NCBI GenBank assembly: GCA_963739515.1
Contig: CAVUAO010000003.1
Coordinates: 186,001 to 250,000, forward strand
Direction: 5' to 3'
Length of the DNA stretch: 64,000 nucleotides
DNA from: JBFYTX01 sp963739515
GTDB taxonomy: Bacteria > Chloroflexota > Dehalococcoidia > Dehalococcoidales > RBG-16-60-22
In this document: positions 1 through 8,093 of the stretch, piece after piece
How the letters are laid out: the number at the start of each line of letters is the position of its first letter
How positions within the stretch are numbered: position 1 is the stretch's first letter
Made by a program: the position numbers and the translations under genes
Notes under the pieces: model-generated
What the model was told of the DNA's origin: nothing
Databases searched by the model: none
What the model saw: only the letters and a program-made list of their open reading frames with translations

Positions 1-654
1 CGGAGGGCTTTTGGCCAACCGGCCGCCCCGGAGGGGCTCCATAACGACGAGCGCCAGGCCTTTAGAGGCGGCGTACTCCACGCCGCGGCGGCCGGCCTGC
101 TCGTTTTCGTCCATATAGTTATAGAGAATCTGGGCGAGCACCCAGTTATCATAAGAATCGATAATATCCTTAAAGACCTCGAAACTATCGTGGAAAGAAA
201 AGCCCAGGCGGCCGATGCGCCCTTTAGCCATCTGGGCCTCCGCCCACTTGAGCACGCCGAAATCACGCACCTTAGTCCAGCCGTTCTTATCCAGCCCGTG
301 CAAAAGATAAAAATCAATCATACCGATATCGAGTTTCTTAAGCTGCTCCCCGAAAATGCGGTCGAAATCTTCAGCCTTCTCCACCATGCGGGCGGGCAGC
401 TTGGTCGCCACCTTGATTTTAGAACGATAGCCGTCTTTAAGCGCCTTGCCGACCAACACCTCGCTCTGGCCCATGTGGTAGAGATAGGCGGAATCGAGGT
501 AATTAACGCCGTTATCGATGGCGTAGCGAATCATCTTGATGGCTTCCGGCTCGTCGATTTTCGACTGGTCTGTACCAAGGACAGGCAGACGCATGGCACC
601 GAAGCCCAGCGCCGAGACCTGCCAATCCAGCTTGCCGAACCTGCGATATTGCAT
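1..654 (-). CDS. aldo/keto reductase, C-terminus beyond the window
   Basis: The reading frame runs from an ATG at 652-654 off the left edge, giving the first 218 residues of an NAD(P)H-dependent aldo/keto reductase. It opens with an MQYRRFGKLDWQVSALGFG-type start. The catalytic tetrad typical of the family is visible as Asp54, Tyr59, Lys85 and His119 (in YLLHGL). The beta-alpha repeats of the TIM barrel continue to the edge. An AGGGAG ribosome site precedes the ATG. Many anaerobe members of this branch carry a C-terminal 4Fe-4S segment, but that part lies outside the window. Substrate unknown. Confidence 0.9.
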   Translation of the reverse strand, partial: MQYRRFGKLDWQVSALGFGAMRLPVLGTDQSKIDEPEAIKMIRYAIDNGVNYLDSAYLYHMGQSEVLVGKALKDGYRSKIKVATKLPARMVEKAEDFDRIFGEQLKKLDIGMIDFYLLHGLDKNGWTKVRDFGVLKWAEAQMAKGRIGRLGFSFHDSFEVFKDIIDSYDNWVLAQILYNYMDENEQAGRRGVEYAASKGLALVVMEPLRGGRLAKSPP

Positions 655-805
655 AATTATCTCCCTTTAAATATCGATATTTGGTCATAAATATTATAAC
701 GCGATATATCGGTACGGCGCAAATCGTTTTTCGGGAATGACAGGTTATTCAGGGGCGGCTTATGATAAAATGGGTAGAGCACAGTACACATCAGGAGGTC
801 TTGAC

Positions 806-1063
806 TTGCCGTCTTCCGAATATCTGGGTCTCATCGCCGGGGTGTTTACCACTTTCGCCGTCGTGCCTCAAATCATGCGCGTGTATAAGCTAAAGAGCGC
901 CCATGAGATAAGTTTTATCTTCACTTCCGCGATGCTTTTGGGCGTGATTATCTGGCTGGTATATGGCATCGTCGCCGACCTGGCGCCGCTGATTATCTGG
1001 AACTCTATCGGGGCCGTCCTCAACAGCACTCTCCTGCTGGCGAAGTTCAAGTACGGCCAGTAA
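806..1063 (+). CDS. SemiSWEET (PQ-loop) sugar transporter
   Basis: An 85-residue membrane protein with three predicted transmembrane helices, the size of bacterial SemiSWEETs, which dimerise to form a sugar facilitator. The Pro-Gln motif is at residues 21-22 and a conserved Asn lies at 66 in helix 3. The start is taken as TTG 806 because a perfect AGGAGG (793-798) lies 7 bases upstream; an earlier in-frame ATG at 737 would add residues with no family match. It stands alone between the reductase and the RNA candidate at 1182. Confidence 0.85.
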   Translation: MPSSEYLGLIAGVFTTFAVVPQIMRVYKLKSAHEISFIFTSAMLLGVIIWLVYGIVADLAPLIIWNSIGAVLNSTLLLAKFKYGQ

Positions 1064-1146
1064 GGGTCGGGCCATAAAAAATACCCCTCAGAACCATGCA
1101 AGCTATCCCGCAGGACTATTTTCCAGGAAAAATGTCCCGGAACCCA

Positions 1147-1175
1147 TTGACCAAATGGGACAAATAGGTTACACT
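1147..1175 (+). promoter_or_regulatory. Promoter for the structured RNA candidate
   Basis: TTGACC at 1147-1152, a 17-base spacer, and TACACT at 1170-1175. The expected start, about 7 bases on, is near 1182, exactly where the first helix of the RNA candidate begins. The -35 overlaps a small CCCATT/AATGGG hairpin (1143-1159). Confidence 0.45.
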
Positions 1176-1181
1176 GTTGGT

Positions 1182-1286
1182 ATGTCCTGTTCTATAGTGG
1201 CTGGGCAAGGAAAATTCTGCAACTTTGCCGTTGACGGCGGGCACCGGCAACCGGCGCATGCCTTCAGCCAGGTGTGGACATTTTTT
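1182..1286 (+). ncRNA. Candidate structured small RNA with its own promoter and terminator
   Basis: The 1064-1412 interval holds no gene, but 1182-1286 folds by eye into a compact three-way junction. P1 pairs ATGTCC (1182-1187) with GGACAT (1276-1281). P2 pairs TGGCTG (1198-1203) with CAGCCA (1265-1270). P3 is GGCAAGG (1204-1210) with CTTTGCC (1223-1229). P4 is a 12-position helix (1236-1247 with 1251-1262) with a CAA loop and two mismatches. A run of six T follows P1 at 1281-1286, like an intrinsic terminator. It does not match the conserved cores I know for SRP RNA, 6S RNA or common riboswitches. It could be a free small RNA or a terminating leader. Confidence 0.45.
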
Positions 1287-1412
1287 AACTAATCGGTAGC
1301 TTCTTTCAATTTCTTTTTATTTTTACCGTATACTGGCATACATGCTTGGATTGGTGGGAGGACATTAACTTAAGCCTTCTCAAACGAGGCGATGAGGCGG
1401 ATGGAGAGAAAC

Positions 1413-1796
1413 ATGACGGACCATAAGCACGCACAATTGCGCGCCCTCCTGGAGAGCGAGCGAAAACGCTATGCCGAGGAATTGGGCAATTTGCAGACCA
1501 ATGCGTCCACTTCCGAGGAACGGCGGGAGGGCAGTCCCTTCGGCAAACGCGAGGAGGAAGCCACGGAAACGCTGGAGCTGGAGAAGCGGCTCGCCCTGGA
1601 AAACCGCGTCCGCACGGAAATGGCCGATATCGAGCACGCCCTGGAGAAGTTTGAGAAGGGCACTTACGGACTATGTGAAAATTGCGGCCAGCCCATCGAC
1701 CCCGAGCGTCTCGAGGTGCTGCCGCAGGCGGCTTATTGTCTGAAGTGTAAGGCGCTGCTGACGAAGAATGTCAAAGTTGCACCACCTCCTAAATAG
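1413..1796 (+). CDS. DksA/TraR-family zinc-finger protein
   Basis: A 127-residue protein with an N-terminal helical region rich in Glu and Arg and a C4 zinc finger made by Cys88, Cys91, Cys109 and Cys112 (CENCGQPI ... YCLKC). This is the hallmark of the DksA/TraR/YteA family, which binds in the RNA polymerase secondary channel or acts as a small transcription modulator. ATG 1413 is preferred because GGAGAG sits 5 bases upstream; in-frame ATGs at 1392 and 1401 are possible. The 3' end overlaps lspA by 29 bases. The family is clear, the exact role is not. Confidence 0.85.
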   Translation: MTDHKHAQLRALLESERKRYAEELGNLQTNASTSEERREGSPFGKREEEATETLELEKRLALENRVRTEMADIEHALEKFEKGTYGLCENCGQPIDPERLEVLPQAAYCLKCKALLTKNVKVAPPPK

Positions 1797-2271
1797 GCGG
1801 GACATGGTCTTCGCCGGTATTGCGCTGCTCGTCGTTATTGCCGACCAGCTCAGCAAGTGGTGGATAGTTTCCAATCTGGCCCTGGGGGAAACGCTCTATG
1901 ACGCCGGTTTTTTCCGGATTATCCGCGTCCAGAATACCGGGGCCGCCTTCGGCATTTTCCGCGGGCATCCCCTGGTTTTTACGGTCTTTGATTTCATCGG
2001 CATCGCCATCTTCCTGGGGCTGGTCTTTTACCTGAGCCGCCGCTGGACCTTTCTGAACCGCCTGTGGGTACGGTCGGCCATGGGACTGATACTGGGAGGC
2101 ACTATCGGCAACCTGATCGACCGGCTCCGAGTGGGGCAGGTCACCGATTTTCTTGACATTAAAGTCTGGCCGACTTTTAACGCGGCGGACGCCTCGATAA
2201 CCGTCGGCGTGATTATACTCATTTTCTGCATCATTTTCTGGGGGACCAAACCGGCCAGGCATCGGGTATGA
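1768..2271 (+). CDS. lspA: Lipoprotein signal peptidase (signal peptidase II)
   Basis: A 167-residue inner-membrane aspartyl protease that removes signal peptides from prolipoproteins after lipidation. Four hydrophobic segments are visible. The family motifs are NTGAAFG near residue 56, GNLIDRL with catalytic Asp118, and FNAADASI with catalytic Asp141. An alternative start at ATG 1804, preceded by AGGCGGG, would trim 12 residues and remove the overlap with the dksA-like gene. The rluD start overlaps its stop in an ATGA, so the lspA-rluD pair common in bacteria is translationally coupled here. Confidence 0.96.
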   Translation: MSKLHHLLNRRDMVFAGIALLVVIADQLSKWWIVSNLALGETLYDAGFFRIIRVQNTGAAFGIFRGHPLVFTVFDFIGIAIFLGLVFYLSRRWTFLNRLWVRSAMGLILGGTIGNLIDRLRVGQVTDFLDIKVWPTFNAADASITVGVIILIFCIIFWGTKPARHRV

Positions 2272-3164
2272 CCAGTCATTATTCCTTCGCGGCGGATGTC
2301 CCGGGACTTCGCCTCGATAAATTCGTCGGCGAGAGATGCCCGGAGCTATCCCGCACCCGCGCCCATAAACTCATCGAGGACGGCCTGATAACGGTAAACC
2401 GCCGCCCGACCAAACCTAGCTTTAAACTTACCCTGAACGATAAAGTGGACATCTCCATCCCCCCCGAGTCCCCCAGCCCCCTGTCCGCCGAACCCATTCC
2501 CCTGAAAATCGTCTACGAGGACCGCGACCTGCTCGTGGTGGACAAACCGGCCGGACTGGCGGTCCACCCCGCGCCCGGCCACCCCTCCCATACGTTAGTA
2601 AACGCCATTCTCGGCTACCTGCCGGCACTGGTAGAAGATGCCGACGGCGTCCGTCCCGGTATCGTGCACCGGCTGGATAAAGACACCTCGGGGCTGATAA
2701 TCGTCGCCAAGAACCGCGCCGCCCACGAAAATCTCGCCGACCAATTCAAGTCGCGCGCCGTAGCCAAGTCCTATGTAGTATTGGTGAAAGGAAAATTAAC
2801 TCCTGAGAGCGGCATTATCGAGGCGGCTATCGGCCGCGACCACCGCAACCGCCAGCGCATGGCGGTAGTCTCTCAAGGCAGGGAAGCCCGCACAGAGTAC
2901 CACGTCCTCAAATATATCGGCGGCTACAGCCTGCTGGAAATTAAGCCGCAGACGGGCCGCACCCACCAGATACGAGTGCACCTGGCCGCCATCGGCTTTC
3001 CCGTCGTCGGTGACACCACCTACGGGGTCACGTCGCCCCATTTATCGCGCCAGTTCCTCCACGCCAGCCGCATCGGCTTCCGCCTGCCCTCAAGCGGCCG
3101 TTACGTCGAGTTCGAGTCCTCTTTGCCCGCCGACCTGCAACAGGCGCTAAATAGTCTCCGATAA
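2268..3164 (+). CDS. rluD: RluD-family 23S rRNA pseudouridine synthase
   Basis: A 298-residue protein with an N-terminal S4 RNA-binding domain (about 12-70) and the RluA/RluD catalytic domain. The signature GIVHRLDKDTSGL contains the catalytic Asp137, and the KPQTGRTHQIRVHL motif follows. It converts uridines in 23S rRNA to pseudouridine, by family probably in helix 69, although RluC/RluD specificity cannot be read from sequence alone. Its ATG overlaps the lspA stop. Confidence 0.93.
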   Translation: MTSHYSFAADVPGLRLDKFVGERCPELSRTRAHKLIEDGLITVNRRPTKPSFKLTLNDKVDISIPPESPSPLSAEPIPLKIVYEDRDLLVVDKPAGLAVHPAPGHPSHTLVNAILGYLPALVEDADGVRPGIVHRLDKDTSGLIIVAKNRAAHENLADQFKSRAVAKSYVVLVKGKLTPESGIIEAAIGRDHRNRQRMAVVSQGREARTEYHVLKYIGGYSLLEIKPQTGRTHQIRVHLAAIGFPVVGDTTYGVTSPHLSRQFLHASRIGFRLPSSGRYVEFESSLPADLQQALNSLR

Positions 3165-3225
3165 TTTACTTCGAAGCGGGAATCTGGTATACTTGCCATA
3201 TTCAATAAAACGCGGGCAGGCAAAA

Positions 3226-4370
3226 ATGGTTGATATTAAGCTGGACCTCCGTTCCTCAACGCCGTTATACCAGCAAATCGCCGAGCAGTTCCGCCAGCTC
3301 ATCGCCACGGAGCAGATAAAGCCGGGCGACCGCCTGCCTTCCATCCGGCAGCTTTCCCAATCGCTGAATATTAATCCCAACACGGTCTGCCGCGCCTACC
3401 TCGAGCTGGAGCAGGAGCAAATCCTCGTCTCGCGACGCGGCGGGGGCACCAGCGTCATGTCCAAGGACAGGATGTCCGATGTACGGGGCGGCCGCCAGAA
3501 AAAGCTCCTGGAAAACATGAATGAAGACATCGTGAAGTCGCTGAGCCAGGGCTACAGTCCCGAGGAACTTGAAGCGGCTTTCTATTTGAGCCTGGAAAAA
3601 TGGCGCGAGGAAAGACAAGCGGAAGCCAATAAACCCAAAGAGAAGGCCGCCTCCAAAAAAGCCAGCAACGTCATCCGCATCGTCGGCAGCCACGACCTCG
3701 CTCTTAATATACTGCTGGACCTGCTGCGGCAGCGGGTGGCAGGCCTCCAGACCCAGGTAACGCACGCCGGCAGCCTGGGGGGCTGATCGCCCTCCAAGAG
3801 GACCGGGCGGACCTGGCCGGCACCCACCTGCTGGACGAAGAGACCGGGGAATACAACTATCCTTACGTTAAAAGAATTTTACCGGGTCGTGAGATAGCTA
3901 TCGTCAACCTTTCCTTCCGCATCCAGGGGCTGATGTACGCCAAGGGAAATCCCAAAAAGATAAAGACCCTGGCAGACTTGAAACGGCCCGGCATTCGTTT
4001 CGTCAACCGCCAGAAGGGGTCCGGCACGCGGGTACTGCTCGACCTGCAACTGAAACGGCAGGGGATATCGCCGGCGGAAATCAAGGGATACGACATCGAG
4101 CTCGACACGCACCTGGCGGTGGCTTCACAAATCGCCCGCGGCGACGCCGACGCCGGCCTGGGCATCAAAGCGGCGGCACTGAGCTCCGGGCTGGATTTCA
4201 TACCGATGTTCCGCGAGCGGTACGACCTGGTGATACCGGTAGCCAACTTCCGCAGCCCGCGCCTGGCGCCAATGCTGGCGATAATCAATAGCGACGAGTT
4301 TAAGAAAATCGTGGACGGCGTGGGCGGTTACGATACTTCCCAGACCGGCGCCACCAGTTTTCTCTCTTAA
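3226..4370 (+). pseudogene. GntR-type regulator fused to a periplasmic-binding-like domain, frameshifted
   Basis: The first frame (3226-3786) encodes a GntR winged helix (residues about 10-75, STPLYQQIAEQFRQLI and PSIRQLSQSLNINPNTV) and a linker ending in ...THAGSLGG before TGA 3784. The -1 frame resumes at CTG 3783 and reads LIALQEDRADLAG and onward through a substrate-binding (PBP-like, molybdate-regulator style) domain to 4370. The join falls in a run of six G (3777-3782) followed by C, which is also a G-GGG-GGC slippery heptamer. The intact ancestral protein would be about 380 residues and probably sensed a small ligand. ATG 3226 fits the usual GntR start; ATG 3193 is upstream in frame. 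Missing base, true mutation or programmed slippage are all possible. Confidence 0.8.
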
Positions 4371-4404
4371 GCATGGAGTTTCTCCCGCCTCAAATATTAA
4401 TAAA

Positions 4405-5085
4405 GTGACCATCAAGCAGAACGTACAGCAAATCATTGAAGAACTACCCGAAGGCGTGCAACTGGAAGCCGCCACCAAGACCAGGGAACCACGGGAAATC
4501 CTCGAAGCCATCGACGCCGGCGTAAAAATAATCGGGGAAAACTACGTGCAGGAAGCGGAAAGGGCGAAACGGGAAATCGGCGGGAAAGCCGAATGGCACT
4601 TCATCGGGCACCTGCAGAAGAACAAGGCTAAAAAAGCCGTCGAGATATTCGACATGATAGAGACGGTCGATGCCGCCGACATCGCCGGAGAAATCGATAA
4701 AAGGTGCGCCGCGGCCGGCAAGGTAATGCCAGTGTTGATAGAAATCAACAGCGGACGGGAGGCGGGCAAAAGCGGGGTCCAAGCGGAGGACGCCGAGCCA
4801 CTCATCAGAGAAATGGCAGGGCTAAAGCATATCCGGGTGGAGGGGCTAATGACCATGGGGCCGCTGACCGAGAAGGCGGAAGAGGTACGGCCCTGCTTCG
4901 TCGAGACGAAACGAATATTCGAACGAATCAAAGAGCTCAACCTGCCGAACGTCCAAATGAAATACCTTTCGATGGGGATGACTGACTCTTACAAAGTGGC
5001 AATAGAGGAGGGAGCCAATATCGTGAGGATAGGGAGCCGGATATTCGGGGAGAGGGGTGTCAAAGCCAACTATCCTGTTCCCTGA
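4405..5085 (+). CDS. YggS/PROSC-family pyridoxal-phosphate homeostasis protein
   Basis: A 226-residue single-domain TIM-barrel PLP protein of the YggS/PLPBP family, which buffers cellular pyridoxal phosphate. The PLP lysine is Lys25 in AATKT. The conserved IGENYVQEA, WHFIGHLQKNK and LSMGMTDSYKVAIEEGANIVRIG motifs are all present. The start is a GTG at 4405 without a strong ribosome site. It follows the frameshifted GntR gene by 34 bases on the same strand. Confidence 0.92.
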   Translation: MTIKQNVQQIIEELPEGVQLEAATKTREPREILEAIDAGVKIIGENYVQEAERAKREIGGKAEWHFIGHLQKNKAKKAVEIFDMIETVDAADIAGEIDKRCAAAGKVMPVLIEINSGREAGKSGVQAEDAEPLIREMAGLKHIRVEGLMTMGPLTEKAEEVRPCFVETKRIFERIKELNLPNVQMKYLSMGMTDSYKVAIEEGANIVRIGSRIFGERGVKANYPVP

Positions 5086-5111
5086 CAAAAGCTACCAGCT
5101 CCGGCGCACGC

Positions 5112-5573
5112 TCAGCGCAACTTCTCTCCGAAAACTCGGCCATAGTCCTGGCATGCTTTGATGCCCTCTCTTGTTTCTACGTTATCTTCGCTCAGGTTGA
5201 AAGGGCCCAGGTCAAACAGCTCCATCCTATTTTCCTTTTGCAGGACACCGAAGATAATCGCGGGCGCATAAGCATCGTGTTTATACGAAACGTCATGCCG
5301 GTACGAGCCAAACGCGCCGCCTATTTTACCTTCGAGCTTTGCCTTCAGCGTTAGTGACAGAAAATTTTTCACAGGTTTTGGCAAGTCGAACGAGAACGTG
5401 GGGGAACCAAAGATATAGCCGTCATAACCAGCCAAGTCAGTCGCGCTTTTTATGTCCTGTATTTTCTTAACGACAGCCTCCTGCCCGCTAAAACGCACGC
5501 CCTCAGCAATATATTGCGCCATCGCTTCTGTTTTGCCAGTCGAGCTAAAATAAACAATGAGAACTTTTTTCAT
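5112..5573 (-). CDS. Flavodoxin-family protein
   Basis: A 153-residue protein starting MKKVLIVYFSSTGKTEAMA, the FMN phosphate loop of flavodoxins (residues 10-16). The FGSPTFSF and AFGSYRHD segments match the two isoalloxazine-binding loops. It is likely a soluble one-electron carrier that could replace ferredoxin. An AGGAGG lies upstream of the ATG. It is transcribed away from the nuoE-like operon, and the two promoters overlap, which suggests linked redox roles. Confidence 0.9.
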   Translation of the reverse strand: MKKVLIVYFSSTGKTEAMAQYIAEGVRFSGQEAVVKKIQDIKSATDLAGYDGYIFGSPTFSFDLPKPVKNFLSLTLKAKLEGKIGGAFGSYRHDVSYKHDAYAPAIIFGVLQKENRMELFDLGPFNLSEDNVETREGIKACQDYGRVFGEKLR

Positions 5574-5597
5574 CGAACATACCTCCTAAATACAAAT

Positions 5598-5624
5598 ATT
5601 ATACCCCGGCCCGTTCCTTGACAA
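5598..5624 (-). promoter_or_regulatory. Flavodoxin promoter
   Basis: On the minus strand, TTGTCA (5624-5619) and a perfect TATAAT (5603-5598) are separated by 15 bases, shorter than ideal. The -35 overlaps the -35 of the divergent promoter at 5618. Confidence 0.45.
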
Positions 5625-5646
5625 ATAGCCACAGCTTCGCCAGAAT
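5618..5646 (+). promoter_or_regulatory. Promoter of the NuoE/NuoF/HoxU-like operon
   Basis: Perfect TTGACA at 5618-5623, a 17-base spacer, and CAGAAT (4 of 6) at 5641-5646. It lies about 37 bases upstream of ATG 5683. Confidence 0.55.
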
Positions 5647-5682
5647 TGAAACGGAAGCGCCAAAAGCAATCGAAGAGGCGGC

Positions 5683-6189
5683 ATGGCAAGAGAAGAACGA
5701 GAACAGGCTATCCAGGAAACAAGGCAGATTCTCGAATTATACAAGCGGGAAAGAGCGAGCCTGATACCTATATTGCAGGAAGTCCAGGGAAAGCTCGGCT
5801 ACCTGCCGCGGGAAGCCATGGAGGAAATCGCCGTTTACCTCGGTATCGCCCCCATCGACGTCTACGGGGTAGCGACATTCTACAACCAGTTCCGGCTCAA
5901 CCCGCCGGGCAAACATTCCATTAAAGTCTGCCTGGGGACCGCCTGCCACATGAAAGGCGGCTATATTACGCTGGACGCCTGGAAACGCCGGCTGAACATC
6001 CAGCCGCGGCAGACGACGCCGGACCGGGAGTTCGACCTGGACACCGTGGCCTGCGTGGGCTGCTGCACGATGGCGCCGGTGACCGTCGTGGATAACAAGC
6101 CGGAAGGCAAGGTAGAACCGACCAGAGTGGACGGGATACTGCTCGCCTTCGGGCATGACTATACGAATAAGGAAAAAGGGGGAAAGTGA
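5683..6189 (+). CDS. NuoE/HydC-like 2Fe-2S thioredoxin-fold subunit
   Basis: A 168-residue subunit with the helical N-terminus and thioredoxin-like 2Fe-2S domain of NuoE. Likely cluster ligands are Cys83, Cys88, Cys124 and Cys128 (CLGTAC ... CVGCC). In complex I, NAD-reducing hydrogenases and electron-bifurcating enzymes this subunit pairs with the NuoF flavoprotein, which follows directly and overlaps by 4 bases. No other complex I genes are present, so a cytosolic diaphorase module is more likely than respiratory complex I. Confidence 0.93.
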   Translation: MAREEREQAIQETRQILELYKRERASLIPILQEVQGKLGYLPREAMEEIAVYLGIAPIDVYGVATFYNQFRLNPPGKHSIKVCLGTACHMKGGYITLDAWKRRLNIQPRQTTPDREFDLDTVACVGCCTMAPVTVVDNKPEGKVEPTRVDGILLAFGHDYTNKEKGGK

Positions 6190-8093
6190 CCGCGATTGAC
6201 CGGGCGAGAATAAATGCCGCCTTCGATGAGATAAAAAAACGCGTCGCAGCCTACGCGCGGGAGCTAAAGCAAAGTAAAGCGGTGATAATGGTCGGCGCAG
6301 CCACGTGCGGCAGAGCGGCGGGCGCTCTAGACGTCATCAAGGCTTTCAAGGAAGAAATTCAGAAGCATAACCTGGATGTACCCGTGATAGAGGTCGGCTG
6401 CATCGGGCACTGCTACGCCGAACCCATCGTGATTATCCGCAAGTCGGGCTATCCGCCGATAGCGTACGGGCGCGTCAACGCGGTCATCGCCGAGAGGCTG
6501 GTCAACGAATTCATTATTGGAGAGAATCCGTGCCCGGAGTTCATCCTCGGGGCGCTGGAAGCAAGCGATATCCTGCCCAGCTTCCAGGACTTCCCCAGGG
6601 CAAAATACGAACGAAAAATCATCCTCAAAAACTGCGGGCAAATCGAGCCTACCAGGATAGAGTCGTATATCGCCGCGGGCGGCTACGGCGCCCTGGCCAA
6701 AGCCCTGCAAAAACCACCGCAAGACATCATCGAGGAGGTAAAAAAGTCGGGGCTGAGGGGACGGGGCGGGGCAGGATTCAACACCGGAGAGAAATGGCAC
6801 GCCTGCCGGGAGGCCGAGGGAGTACCTAAATACATTATTTGTAACGCCGACGAAGGTGACCCGGGGGCGTTCGTCGACCGGGCGATACTCGAAAGCGACC
6901 CGCACTCAGTCATCGAAGGGATGATTATCGCGGGATACGCGGTCGGCGCCAACCACGGCTATATCTACGTCCGCGCCGAATACCCGCTAGCGGTAGAGCG
7001 ACTCGAAATCGCTTTAAAGCAGGCACGGGAGCTAAAGCTCACCGGTAATAAAATACTGGGCAGCGATTTCTCTTTCGACATAACGCTTTTCGAGGGGTCG
7101 GGGGCGTTTGTCTGCGGGGAAGAAACGGCGCTGATTGCCTCGCTGGAGGGGGAAGCCGGCATGCCGGAGCACCGCCCGCCCTATCCTTCGGCGGAAGGAC
7201 TGTTCGGTAAACCGACGGTGGTCAATAACGTTAAGACGCTGGCTTACGTACGCCACATTATTGATAGGGGCGCCGACTGGTTCAGCAAGACCGGAACTGG
7301 AGAAAGTCCCGGCACGGCTGCCTTTTCACTCGCGGGAAAGATAGTCAATACGGGGATGGTCGAAGTAACGATGGGGACGACAATACGCCACATCATCTTC
7401 GACGCGGGGAGCGGCATACCGGGCGGCAAACGGTTCAAAGCTGTACAGATAGGCGGGCCTTCCGGCGGGTGCCTGCCGGAAGCGGCACTCGATTTACCGG
7501 TCGATTTCGACTCCCTCCAAAACGCCGGGGCGATCATGGGGTCGGGGGGAATGATCGTTTGTGATGAGGACGACTGCATGGTGGAGATGGCGCGGTACTT
7601 CTTAGAGTTTACGCAGCGGGAGTCCTGCGGCAAGTGCACGTTCTGCCGGCTCGGCACCAAGCAAATGCTGGAGCTGCTCACCGATTTCACCCTCGGTAAA
7701 GGCAAGATTAAAGACCTCGAAACGCTGGAAACGCTGGCGAAAGAAGTCAAAGAGGGGTCGCTATGCGGGCTGGGGCGTACGGCGCCCAATCCGATACTCA
7801 CCACCCTGAGATATTTTAGAAACGAATACGAAGAACATATCATGATGGGCAAATGCCCGGCGCTGATGTGCCAGCACCTCATCGCGTACTACATCCTCCC
7901 CGAAAAGTGCGAGAGGTCGTGCGACGCCTGCGTGGGCAGCTGTACGGTGGAAGCCATCAGTCCCAACAAAAAAAGAATCAAGGTCATCGACCAGGAAAAG
8001 TGCGTCAAGTGCGGCACCTGCCTGAAATCATGTCCGCCGCAGTATAACGCCATCGTCAAGCTCTCACCGCCGAGCGAGGTGCCGATAAAATGA
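6186..8093 (+). CDS. NuoF/HydB-like NAD(P)H- and FMN-binding subunit with extra ferredoxin domain
   Basis: A 635-residue protein, GTG start, overlapping its neighbours by 4 bases on each side. An N-terminal thioredoxin-like segment has Cys41, Cys72 and Cys76. The NuoF core has the FMN/NAD motif GLRGRGGAGF near 189-198, a second loop GSGAFVCGEET near 304-314, and the 4Fe-4S ligands Cys481, Cys484, Cys487 and Cys527. A C-terminal 2x4Fe-4S ferredoxin has Cys575/579/582/586 and Cys606/609/612/616. This three-part layout is typical of HndC/HydB in NADP-reducing or electron-bifurcating hydrogenases and formate dehydrogenases, not of complex I NuoF. It would oxidise or reduce NAD(P)H and pass electrons to the next subunit. 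Confidence 0.93.
   Translation: MTAIDRARINAAFDEIKKRVAAYARELKQSKAVIMVGAATCGRAAGALDVIKAFKEEIQKHNLDVPVIEVGCIGHCYAEPIVIIRKSGYPPIAYGRVNAVIAERLVNEFIIGENPCPEFILGALEASDILPSFQDFPRAKYERKIILKNCGQIEPTRIESYIAAGGYGALAKALQKPPQDIIEEVKKSGLRGRGGAGFNTGEKWHACREAEGVPKYIICNADEGDPGAFVDRAILESDPHSVIEGMIIAGYAVGANHGYIYVRAEYPLAVERLEIALKQARELKLTGNKILGSDFSFDITLFEGSGAFVCGEETALIASLEGEAGMPEHRPPYPSAEGLFGKPTVVNNVKTLAYVRHIIDRGADWFSKTGTGESPGTAAFSLAGKIVNTGMVEVTMGTTIRHIIFDAGSGIPGGKRFKAVQIGGPSGGCLPEAALDLPVDFDSLQNAGAIMGSGGMIVCDEDDCMVEMARYFLEFTQRESCGKCTFCRLGTKQMLELLTDFTLGKGKIKDLETLETLAKEVKEGSLCGLGRTAPNPILTTLRYFRNEYEEHIMMGKCPALMCQHLIAYYILPEKCERSCDACVGSCTVEAISPNKKRIKVIDQEKCVKCGTCLKSCPPQYNAIVKLSPPSEVPIK

Noticed and set aside
190..690. 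Plus-strand open frame over the aldo/keto reductase
   Set aside because: It is the mirror of a conserved minus-strand gene and has no family features.
1182..1286. SRP (4.5S) RNA or 6S RNA at this locus
   Set aside because: The size fits SRP RNA but the conserved GGAA-loop core is absent on both strands; it is too short for 6S.
1304..1334. dksA promoter with TATACT at 1329-1334
   Set aside because: The -10 is good, but no -35 better than TTTCAA or TTCAAT at odd spacing is present.
3784..3786. TGA read as selenocysteine in the GntR-type gene
   Set aside because: The frame after TGA has no similarity to the expected domain; the -1 frame does.
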